A DNA stretch of 23,768 nt from JBFGCA01 sp041567315 (GTDB taxonomy: Bacteria > Acidobacteriota > Thermoanaerobaculia > Multivoradales > JAHEKO01), in the NCBI GenBank assembly GCA_041567315.1, contig JBFGCA010000072.1, positions 1 to 23,768 of the forward strand, read 5' to 3'. Position 1 is the first letter of the stretch. The number at the start of each line of letters is the position of its first letter. The translations under genes and the position numbers were made by a program. Below are positions 16,044-22,353 of this stretch, piece after piece. A model generated the notes under the pieces. It had not been told where the DNA came from and did not search any database. It saw only the letters and a program-made list of their open reading frames with translations.

Positions 16044-16290
16044 GGGCGGCCGGTCGGGGCTCGGTTCGCGACGACGGTGCAGGAGCCGGCCGGGGTGGGG
16101 CCCGACAGGGACCTGGAGCCGAGCGCTTGCGCTAACCGGCGAAGGCGATCGGCCGTCCAGCGCTCGGCGGACAGGAGCAGCGGGCCTCCCCCGTGAAGTT
16201 CCGACAGGCCCGCTGCGCGCCCAGGCGTGCCCCACCCCGGTCGGCTCTCGCCAGCTCGCCTGCACCGAACCGAGCCCCGGCCGGCCGCCC
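16044..16290 (+). repeat. Large nested inverted-repeat element upstream of cinA (copy A)
   Basis: Two long arms face each other. Bases 16044-16068 are complementary to 16266-16290 at 24/25 positions, and 16083-16101 to 16229-16247 at 18/19. Inside them sit two further stems: 16118-16127 with 16159-16168 (GCCGAGCGCT/AGCGCTCGGC, 10 perfect pairs) and the hairpin 16177-16216. Outer arms closing over two inner stem-loops look like a multibranched RNA or a folded single-stranded DNA element. A weaker continuation of the arm match extends outward towards about 15985 and 16345. The orientation shown is that of cinA; either strand could be the active one. I know of no family to assign it to. Confidence 0.7.
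16177..16216 (+). repeat. Conserved 11-bp hairpin, copy A
   Basis: GCAGCGGGCCT (16177-16187) pairs perfectly with AGGCCCGCTGC (16206-16216) around an 18-nt loop reading cccc-cg-tgaagt-tccgac. A related hairpin with compensatory changes lies at 23688-23726 on the other strand. Seven bases after this hairpin comes a 32-nt box (16224-16255) also shared with that copy. Confidence 0.75.
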
Positions 16291-16353
16291 GCCCGCGGCC
16301 GTCCGCGGTCGTGGCCGACCCTCGCCACCGGGCCTCCAGCCACGCCCGTCGTC

Positions 16354-16382
16354 TTGCCGGCCCTGGCGGCACCTCCTATCAT
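16354..16382 (+). promoter_or_regulatory. cinA promoter, probably leaderless
   Basis: TTGCCG (16354-16359, four of six to TTGACA) and TATCAT (16377-16382, five of six to TATAAT) are spaced by exactly 17 bases. The predicted start point, 7-8 bases on, falls at 16389-16390, that is on or next to the cinA ATG. No Shine-Dalgarno is present, which fits a leaderless mRNA. Confidence 0.6.
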
Positions 16383-16389
16383 CGTGGGC

Positions 16390-17703
16390 ATGAGGGCCGC
16401 CATTCTCGCGGTGGGGAGCGAGCTGCTGGGCACCGACCGGCTGGACACCAACTCGCTGAAGCTGACCGCGTTGCTCGAGCGGTACGGCGTCGAGCTGCGG
16501 CGGAAGGCCGTGGTGGGGGACAGCGAGCAAGAGCTGGCGGACGAGATCGGGCGGCTGATGGGCGGGTACGAGCTGGTGCTGGTGACCGGTGGGCTGGGGC
16601 CGACGGCGGACGACCTGACGCGGGAGGCGGTGGCGGGGGCGCTGGGGCGGCGGCTGGTCGATAGCCCCGAGCTGGAGATCGACCTACGGGCCAAGTTCGC
16701 GCGCTTCGGGATGCGGATGCCGGAGGTCAACCTACGCCAGACCAAGCTGGTCGAGGGGGCCGAGTGCCTGGCGAACCCGCGGGGTACGGCGCCGGGCCAG
16801 CGTCTGGAGAGCCGCGGCTGCACGCTGTTCCTGTTCCCCGGGGTACCGGCCGAGCTCGACGGGCTGATGGAGTCGGCGCTCGAGCCGTGGCTGAGGGCGG
16901 CCACCGGGGGCGCGGCGCTGGCCACGCGGGTGCTGCGGGTGGCCTGCGTCGCCGAGTCGGCGCTGGAGGAGCGGATCGGCCCGGCCTACGAGGAGTTCGG
17001 CCGGGAGGCGATCTCGGTGCTGGCCTCGGCGGCCGACATCCAGGTCCGGCTGACCGCCGCCGGGCCGGAGGCCGAGCGGGAGGCGCGGCTCGAGGAGATG
17101 AGCCGGCGAGTGGGCGAGCTGATCGGCGATGCGCTCTATGCGCGCTCGGCCGAGCAGACCCTCGAGCGGGTGGTGGGCGAGGAGCTGCGGCGGGCCGGGC
17201 TGACGCTGGCCACCGCCGAGTCCTGCACCGGCGGCCTGGTCGCTCGCCGGCTGACCGAGGTGCCGGGGAGCAGCGACTACTTCGTCGGCGGCGTGGTGAC
17301 CTACGCCGACCGCCTCAAGAGCGAGCTGCTGGGAGTCTCGGCGGCGCTGCTGGCGGCCGAGGGTGCGGTCAGCGAGCCGGTGGTCCGGCAGATGGCCGAG
17401 GGCGCGCGCGCGCGGCTCGGGGCCGACCTGGCGGTGGCGGTGAGCGGGGTCGCGGGTCCCGGCGGCGGGACGGAGGCCAAGCCGGTGGGGACCGTGCACC
17501 TGGCGGTGGCCGGACCCGAGGGCGCCGAGACCGGCCACCGGCGGCTGCGGCTGCCGGGCTCGCGGCGGCGCGTGCGGCGGCTGGCCAGCCAGTGGGCTCT
17601 CGAGCTGGTGCGCCGGCGGCTGCTGGCGCTGGCCGCCGCCGGTCCCGGGGCGGCCGACGAGGCGCCTCGCCGGCGCGTGGGGAGCGGCGCCGCCGGGCGC
17701 TGA
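16390..17703 (+). CDS. cinA: CinA-family protein with C-terminal PncC amidase domain
   Basis: The 437-residue protein has the typical two-part CinA layout. Residues 1-170 are a molybdopterin-binding-like (COG1058) domain with GSELLGTDRLDTNS (9-22), the phosphate loop VTGGLGPTADD (65-75) and LFPGVPAEL (148-156). This half is an ADP-ribose/pyrophosphatase-type domain in characterised members. Residues about 255-412 are the CinA C-terminal domain, the nicotinamide-nucleotide amidase PncC that recycles NMN to NaMN, with ATAESCTGGLVARRL (274-288) and AVSGVAGPGGGTEAKPVGTV (350-369). ATG 16390 is chosen since it starts the conserved RAAILAVGSELL strand; the open frame upstream to 16354 overlaps the predicted promoter. 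The C-terminal tail after 412 is Arg/Ala-rich and probably disordered. thpR begins 2 bases after the stop, a common pairing. Confidence 0.94.
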   Translation: MRAAILAVGSELLGTDRLDTNSLKLTALLERYGVELRRKAVVGDSEQELADEIGRLMGGYELVLVTGGLGPTADDLTREAVAGALGRRLVDSPELEIDLRAKFARFGMRMPEVNLRQTKLVEGAECLANPRGTAPGQRLESRGCTLFLFPGVPAELDGLMESALEPWLRAATGGAALATRVLRVACVAESALEERIGPAYEEFGREAISVLASAADIQVRLTAAGPEAEREARLEEMSRRVGELIGDALYARSAEQTLERVVGEELRRAGLTLATAESCTGGLVARRLTEVPGSSDYFVGGVVTYADRLKSELLGVSAALLAAEGAVSEPVVRQMAEGARARLGADLAVAVSGVAGPGGGTEAKPVGTVHLAVAGPEGAETGHRRLRLPGSRRRVRRLASQWALELVRRRLLALAAAGPGAADEAPRRRVGSGAAGR

Positions 17704-17705
17704 GC

Positions 17706-18272
17706 ATGCGCCTGTTCCTGGCCATCGACCTGCCGCCGCAGCTGCGGGCCGAGGTGGAACGGCGCACCGCGGGGCTACGCCCGCGGCTGCCGGCCGCCCG
17801 CTGGGTGCCGGCCCGCAACCTCCACCTGACGCTGGTCTTCCTGGGCGAGCAGCCGGCCTCGGCGGTGGTCCGGCTGCGCGAGGAGCTGGCGCCGGCGGTC
17901 CGCCGGCTGCCCGTCTTCCGGCTGCGGCTGTCGGGCGCCGGCGCCTTCCCGCCCGGGCGGCCGGCGCGGGTCGCCTGGCTGGGGGTCGATGCCGGCGAGC
18001 CGGTCTGCGAGCTGCAGGGCGCGGTGGAGGCCGCCGCCGGCGCCGCGCTCGGGCTGGGCCCCGAGCGGCGGCCGTTCCATCCCCACCTGACGGTGGCGCG
18101 CTGCCGGCGTCCCTGGGGGCGCGAGGCGGTCGCCGCCTGGCAGGCCGGCTGGCCGGCCGCGCTCGGCGAACCGTTCGCCGTCGAGCGGACGGTGCTCTAC
18201 CGAAGCCATCTGGGTCCGGCCGGCGCCGACTACGAGGCTCAGGACAGCTACCCGCTGGAGGTGGCGGCGTGA
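17706..18272 (+). CDS. thpR: RNA 2',3'-cyclic phosphodiesterase (2H family)
   Basis: ThpR (formerly LigT, 2'-5' RNA ligase) opens 2',3'-cyclic phosphates on RNA ends. The 188-residue protein starts with the family strand MRLFLAIDLP. It has both HxTx motifs that define the 2H phosphoesterases: HLTL (40-43, within NLHLTLVFLGE) and HLTV (127-130, within FHPHLTVARCR). The spacing of 87 residues is normal. ATG 17706 is 2 bases after the cinA stop, and the open frame extends upstream only as an overlapping shadow of cinA. Its stop overlaps the GTG start of plsY. Genome context with cinA is widespread and supports the call; the biological substrate in bacteria is not known. Confidence 0.92.
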   Translation: MRLFLAIDLPPQLRAEVERRTAGLRPRLPAARWVPARNLHLTLVFLGEQPASAVVRLREELAPAVRRLPVFRLRLSGAGAFPPGRPARVAWLGVDAGEPVCELQGAVEAAAGAALGLGPERRPFHPHLTVARCRRPWGREAVAAWQAGWPAALGEPFAVERTVLYRSHLGPAGADYEAQDSYPLEVAA

Positions 18273-18892
18273 ACCGCTGGCTGCCGGTGGCCGCCTATCT
18301 GGTCGGGAGCTTTCCGACCGCCTATCTGCTGACCAGGGTGCAGCTGGGTCTCGACGTCCGGCGGCTGGGGAGCGGCAATCCGGGCGCCACCAACGTGCTG
18401 CGGGTGCTGGGCCGGTGGCAGGGGGCGGTGGTGCTGGCGGTGGACGCCGGCAAGGGCATGCTGGCGGTCGCCGCCGGCTGGCTGCTGGGGGCGTCCCCGG
18501 CGCTGCTCGGCGCGGTCGCGCTGGCGGCGGTGCTGGGCCACGTCTTCCCGCCGTGGCTCGGCTTCCGGGGCGGCAAGGGGGTGGCGACCGGGCTCGGCGT
18601 CTTCGCCCCGCTGGCGCCGCTGCCGACCCTGATGGCGGCCACCGTGTTCGTCCTGGTGCTGGTCTGGAAGCGCTTCGTGGCGCTGGCCTCCATCGCCGCC
18701 GCGGCCTCGCTGCCCGGCTGGCTTTGGGTGACGCTGCGGAGCGGCTGGATGGCGCCCCGCGACGCCGCCCTGCTGCCCTTCGCGCTGGCGGTCAGCCTGG
18801 TGGTCGTGGTTCGCCACGCCGAAAACGTCCGCCGGATGCTGAGCGGCGAGGAGGACCGGTTGGGCGAGGAGCTGGAGACCCCCGCCCCGTGA
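18269..18892 (+). CDS. plsY: Glycerol-3-phosphate acyltransferase PlsY
   Basis: PlsY moves the acyl group of acyl-phosphate to glycerol-3-phosphate, giving lysophosphatidic acid in the inner membrane. The 207-residue protein is strongly hydrophobic, with about five or more membrane segments. The three cytoplasmic family motifs are present: GSGNPGATNVLR (34-45), GHVFPPWLGFRGGKGVATGLG (about 90-110) and HAENVRRMLSGEE (about 184-196). The last replaces the usual HR-x-NI with HAENV, a conservative variant. The GTG start overlaps the thpR stop (GTGA), and its own stop overlaps gpsA in the same way. gpsA makes the glycerol-3-phosphate substrate, so the two adjacent genes form the entry point of phospholipid synthesis. 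Confidence 0.95.
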   Translation: MNRWLPVAAYLVGSFPTAYLLTRVQLGLDVRRLGSGNPGATNVLRVLGRWQGAVVLAVDAGKGMLAVAAGWLLGASPALLGAVALAAVLGHVFPPWLGFRGGKGVATGLGVFAPLAPLPTLMAATVFVLVLVWKRFVALASIAAAASLPGWLWVTLRSGWMAPRDAALLPFALAVSLVVVVRHAENVRRMLSGEEDRLGEELETPAP

Positions 18893-19899
18893 CCACCGTC
18901 GGGGTTCTCGGAGCCGGCTCCTGGGGCACGGCGCTGGCGGTCCACGCGGCCGCGGTGGGCTGCGACGTGCGCTTGTGGGCGCGCTGTCCGGAGCTGGTGC
19001 GGAGGATGCGCGAGGAGCGGCGCAACGCCGCCTACCTGCGGCAGCGTGAGCTGCCGGCGGCGATCCGGCCGACCGCCGAGATGGAGGAGCTGGCCGACGC
19101 CGAGCTGGTCTTCGCGGTGGTGCCGTCGCACGGCTACCGCGACGTCGTGCGCCGGTATCTCGGTGCCGGGCGCGGCCGGCCGTCGGTGCTGGTGTCGGCC
19201 ACCAAGGGGATCGAGACCGAGAGTCTCTCGCGGATGAGCGAGATCAGCCGCGAGGAGGCGGCGGCTGCCGACCGCCCGCTGCGCTTCGCGGTCCTCTCCG
19301 GGCCCACCTTCGCGGCCGAGCTGGTGGCCGGGGTGCCGAGCGCGGCGGTGGTGGCCTCCGACGACGAGGATTTGGCGGGACGGCTCGGCGAGCTGCTCTC
19401 CAACCCGGTGCTGAGGCTCTACTCGTCGAGCGACGTGGTCGGCGTCGAGCTCGGCGGCGCCACCAAGAACGTCATCGCCATCGGCGCCGGCATCGTCAGC
19501 GGCCTGGGTCTGGGTCACAACACGCTGGCGGCGTTGATCACCCGCGGGCTGCACGAGATCACCCGGCTGGGGGTCTCCTGCGGCGGCCGGCCGCGGACCT
19601 TCTCGGGGCTCGCCGGGCTCGGCGATCTGGTCCTGACCTGTACCGGCGAGCTGTCGCGCAACCGGCAGACCGGCGTCGCCCTGGCCGAGGGCAAGACCAT
19701 GGAGCAGATCCAGGCCGGGACCTCGATGGTCGCCGAGGGCATCCGCAACGCGGTGGCCGTCACCCGGCTGGCCCGCCGGGTCGGGGTGGAGATGCCGATC
19801 ACCGAGCAGATGGTGGCGGTGATGTACGAGGCCAAGCCGCCGCGTGAGGCGGTCGAGGAGCTGATGACTCGCGAGCTGAAATCGGAGGCCGAGCTGTGA
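18889..19899 (+). CDS. gpsA: Glycerol-3-phosphate dehydrogenase [NAD(P)+]
   Basis: GpsA reduces dihydroxyacetone phosphate to sn-glycerol-3-phosphate in the cytoplasm, the substrate of PlsY encoded just upstream. The 336-residue protein has the N-terminal dinucleotide loop VLGAGSWGTALA (6-17), SATKGIE (103-109) and the SGPTFAAE segment (137-144). The catalytic lysine is K193 in GGATKNVIAIGAGI, and HNTLAALITRGLHEI (210-224) and GLGDLVLTCTGELSRNR (243-259) are also family signatures. The open frame stays open far back into plsY, so the start is set by GTG 18889, which overlaps the plsY stop (GTGA) and begins two residues before the first strand. There is no sign of truncation. Confidence 0.96.
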   Translation: MTTVGVLGAGSWGTALAVHAAAVGCDVRLWARCPELVRRMREERRNAAYLRQRELPAAIRPTAEMEELADAELVFAVVPSHGYRDVVRRYLGAGRGRPSVLVSATKGIETESLSRMSEISREEAAAADRPLRFAVLSGPTFAAELVAGVPSAAVVASDDEDLAGRLGELLSNPVLRLYSSSDVVGVELGGATKNVIAIGAGIVSGLGLGHNTLAALITRGLHEITRLGVSCGGRPRTFSGLAGLGDLVLTCTGELSRNRQTGVALAEGKTMEQIQAGTSMVAEGIRNAVAVTRLARRVGVEMPITEQMVAVMYEAKPPREAVEELMTRELKSEAEL

Positions 19900-21497
19900 G
19901 CGGCCCAGTCAGCGGCCCAGGCAGAGGCCCGGGGAGCGACGCGGCGGGCGGCGCGGCGGCTCGCCACCAGACGGTGCTGGTGCTGGACTTCGGCAGCCAG
20001 TACACGCAGCTCATCGCCCGCCGGGTGCGCGAGAACCGGGTCTACTGCGAGATCCACCCCTACGACCTGGCGCTGGACGAGATCCGGCGGCGGCGGCCGC
20101 TCGCCCTGATCCTGTCGGGCGGCCCCGACAGCGTCTACGGCCCGCGGGCGCCGCGGGTCGAGCCCGAGCTGTTCGCGGTCGGCGTGCCGGTGCTGGGGAT
20201 CTGCTACGGGATGCAGCTCATGGCCCATCTGCTGGGCGGCCGGGTGGAGGGCTCGGCGCGCCGCGAGTACGGCCGCGCGGAGATCGACGTCGCGGCACCG
20301 AGCGGCCTGTTCGAGGACCTGCCGCGACGGCAGACGGTGTGGATGAGCCACGGCGACGTGGTCGCCGGACCGCCGCCGGGCTTCCGGGTGTCGGCCTCGA
20401 CGGCCAACGCGCCGGCGGTGGGGATCGAGGACCCCGAGCGCCGGCTATGGGGGATCCAGTTCCACCCCGAGGTATCGCACACCGTGGCCGGCGGCGAGAT
20501 GCTGCGCAACTTCCTCTACGGGATCTGCGGGGCGAATGGGGACTGGGGGATGGCCTCCTATCTCGAGGAGGCGGTGGCCGAGGTGCGGAGCCGGGCCGCC
20601 GAGGGCCGGGTGCTCTGCGCGCTCTCCGGGGGGGTCGACTCCTCGGTGGTGGCGGCCCTGCTCCATCGCGCGGTGGGGGAGCGGCTGGTGGCGGTCTTCG
20701 TCGACAACGGCGTGCTGCGCAAGGGCGAGGCCAGACAGGTGCTCCACAGTCTGCGCGGCGGGCTCGGTCTCGAGGTGCGGGGGGTCGACGCCGGCCGCCG
20801 TTTCCTGGCGGCGCTGGCCGGGATCGAGGACCCCGAGGAGAAGCGCCGCACCATCGGCCGGCTGTTCATCGAGGTGTTCCAGGACGAGGCGGCCAAGCTC
20901 GACGGGGCGCGTTACCTGGCCCAGGGCACCCTCTATCCGGACGTCATCGAGTCGGAGTCGGTCAAGGGGCCGTCGGCGATCATCAAGACGCATCACAACG
21001 TCGGCGGGCTGCCGGCGGCGCTGGGCTTCGAGCTCATCGAGCCGCTGCGCCTGCTGTTCAAGGACGAAGTGCGCCAGCTCGGCCGCGAGCTGGGACTGCC
21101 CGAAGACCTCATCGGCCGCCATCCGTTCCCCGGCCCCGGCCTGGCGGTCCGCATCCTGGGCGAGGTCACCGCCGCCCGGATCGAGGTGCTCCAGGAGGCC
21201 GACGACATCTTTCTCCAGGAGCTGCGCGAGCGCGGCTACTACGACAAGGTGAGCCAGGCCTTTGCGGTGCTGTTGCCGGTCAAGAGCGTCGGCGTGATGG
21301 GCGACGGCCGCACCTACGAGAACGTGGTGGCGCTGCGCGCCGTCGAGACCCAGGACTTCATGACCGCCGACTGGAGCCCGCTGCCGCACGACCTTCTGGG
21401 GCGCGTCGCCAGCCGCATCGTCAACGAGGTACCGGGAGTCAACCGCGTGGTCTACGACGTCACCAGCAAGCCCCCCGGGACCATCGAATGGGAGTAG
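19896..21497 (+). CDS. guaA: GMP synthase (glutamine-hydrolysing)
   Basis: GuaA converts XMP to GMP with ATP and glutamine. The 533-residue protein has a class I glutamine amidotransferase domain (about 27-210), with the nucleophile C103 in GICYGMQ and the H190/E192 pair in QFHPEVSH. The ATP pyrophosphatase domain follows with P-loop LSGGVDSSVV (243-252), and the dimer/substrate domain has FPGPGLAVRILGE near 410-425. The GTG start at 19896 overlaps the gpsA stop (GTGA). It gives an unusual low-complexity Gly/Pro/Ser/Ala-rich extension of about 24 residues before the normal first strand (TVLVLDFGSQY). A downstream GTG at 19974 would remove the extension but has no better ribosome site. The last 10 bases overlap the next small gene. 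Confidence 0.96.
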   Translation: MSGPVSGPGRGPGSDAAGGAAARHQTVLVLDFGSQYTQLIARRVRENRVYCEIHPYDLALDEIRRRRPLALILSGGPDSVYGPRAPRVEPELFAVGVPVLGICYGMQLMAHLLGGRVEGSARREYGRAEIDVAAPSGLFEDLPRRQTVWMSHGDVVAGPPPGFRVSASTANAPAVGIEDPERRLWGIQFHPEVSHTVAGGEMLRNFLYGICGANGDWGMASYLEEAVAEVRSRAAEGRVLCALSGGVDSSVVAALLHRAVGERLVAVFVDNGVLRKGEARQVLHSLRGGLGLEVRGVDAGRRFLAALAGIEDPEEKRRTIGRLFIEVFQDEAAKLDGARYLAQGTLYPDVIESESVKGPSAIIKTHHNVGGLPAALGFELIEPLRLLFKDEVRQLGRELGLPEDLIGRHPFPGPGLAVRILGEVTAARIEVLQEADDIFLQELRERGYYDKVSQAFAVLLPVKSVGVMGDGRTYENVVALRAVETQDFMTADWSPLPHDLLGRVASRIVNEVPGVNRVVYDVTSKPPGTIEWE

Positions 21498-21742
21498 CGG
21501 CGCCGCGCTTCGCGCTGGTCACCCGCGCCGGCTGCCATCTGTGCGATGAGATGGAGGCGGTGCTGGCCGAGGTCCTGCCGCGCCACCGCCTGGCCTGGGA
21601 GCGCCTCGACGTCGACGCCAGCGAGGAGCTGCGCCGGCGCTTCGGCGAGGTGGTGCCGGTGCTGCTGCGCGACGGCCGGCCGGTGGCCAAGGTACGGCTC
21701 GAGCGGCGGCGGCTCGAGCGCCTGGTCCGCCGGAGGCGCTAG
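21488..21742 (+). CDS. Small glutaredoxin-like (DUF836-type) thioredoxin-fold protein
   Basis: This 84-residue protein has the compact thioredoxin fold seen in the glutaredoxin-like DUF836 family. It has a first strand (RFALVTR), a CHLC redox motif (C16 and C19) at the start of helix 1, a second strand ERLDVDAS (38-45) and a VVPVLL segment (55-60) with the cis-proline P57. The end is an Arg-rich helix (LERRRLERLVRRRR). Such proteins are probable thiol reductases, though physiological partners are unknown. ATG 21488 lies inside the end of guaA (10-base overlap), so the two are translationally linked. Its TAG stop at 21740-21742 is interlocked with the stop of the convergent methyltransferase in a shared CTAG. 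It is short but well supported by the motif and by its exact fit between neighbours. Confidence 0.85.
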   Translation: MGVAAPRFALVTRAGCHLCDEMEAVLAEVLPRHRLAWERLDVDASEELRRRFGEVVPVLLRDGRPVAKVRLERRRLERLVRRRR

Positions 21743-22353
21743 GGCCACCAGCCCTCCCCCGTGGAGCGGACGGGCGACAGCAGCATGCTGTTGGTCCGCA
21801 GCCAGGGGGTCTCGGTCAGCCCGCCCAGGTGGTCGCGCAGCCGCTCGGTCCGCGCCTCGTCGAGCGCCCAGCCGGCGGCCGCGAACCAGCCCAGCCACTC
21901 GTCGTGGGGGCGGCAGTTGATGTGGCCGCGGCCGACCTGCCCCGGCGGCGCGGCGGTGAAGTAGATCCAGCGGCCGGCCAGGCGGGCGAGGGCGTCGACC
22001 AGCTCGCGGCTGCGCGGGGGCGGCAGGTGCTCGGCCACCTCGACGCAGCAGACCAGGTCCCAGTGGCCGGCGGCGGCCGCGAAGTCGCCGACCTCGACCA
22101 GCGGTTGCAGCTCGGGGTCGAGCACCCGGCGCACCGCCGGCGACAGCTCGATGCCCGCCACCCGTTTGCCGGCCTCCCGGAAGGCGGCGAGCAGGAAGCC
22201 GTTGGCGCAGCCCACGTCGTAGGCCGAGTCGAAGCTCAGCTCGACCAGCAGGTGGCCGGCGAGCCGCCGGTAGTCGTCGCGGAAGCGCTCGCGGCGGGCG
22301 AAGTCCTCGGCCCGGTAGGGCTTGGGTCGCCGCAGCCGCGCCAGCCAGCTCAA
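21739..22353 (-). CDS. Class I SAM-dependent methyltransferase
   Basis: The 204-residue protein has a Rossmann-type methyltransferase core. Motif I is YDVGCANGFLL (45-55), the acidic end of strand 2 is GIELSP (67-72), the strand 3 region is VEVGDF (86-91) and motif IV is VCCVEVAEHLPPP (101-113). Such 'CxEVxEHLP' forms are common in small-molecule or glycan O-/N-methyltransferases, so the substrate cannot be predicted. The open frame runs upstream to 22644 inside the DHH gene, but that part reads as a shadow. TTG 22353 overlaps the DHH stop as TTGA and gives a sensible MSWLARLRRPKPYRAEDF start. It would be co-translated with the DHH phosphoesterase. The stop codon lies in the CTAG shared with the convergent glutaredoxin-like gene. 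Confidence 0.84.
   Translation of the reverse strand: MSWLARLRRPKPYRAEDFARRERFRDDYRRLAGHLLVELSFDSAYDVGCANGFLLAAFREAGKRVAGIELSPAVRRVLDPELQPLVEVGDFAAAAGHWDLVCCVEVAEHLPPPRSRELVDALARLAGRWIYFTAAPPGQVGRGHINCRPHDEWLGWFAAAGWALDEARTERLRDHLGGLTETPWLRTNSMLLSPVRSTGEGWWP

Noticed and set aside
15990..16196. 68-codon plus-strand frame in the cinA upstream region
   Set aside because: It spans the left repeat arm and inner stem, lacks a ribosome site and has Arg/Pro/Ser-rich low-complexity sequence.
16177..16216. Intrinsic terminator
   Set aside because: No T-tract follows the stem on either strand, and a related copy has conserved loop and flanking sequence, which terminators do not need.
16044..16290. 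Integron attC site or insertion-sequence ends
   Set aside because: The GTTRRRY core of attC is not present (GTTAGCG is the nearest), no transposase or integrase gene is in the window, and no target-site duplication was found.
15861..16925. 354-codon minus-strand frame covering the repeat element and the start of cinA
   Set aside because: It crosses the inverted repeats and the cinA N-terminal domain, its amino acid make-up is Ser/Arg/Pro-rich, and no motif is seen.
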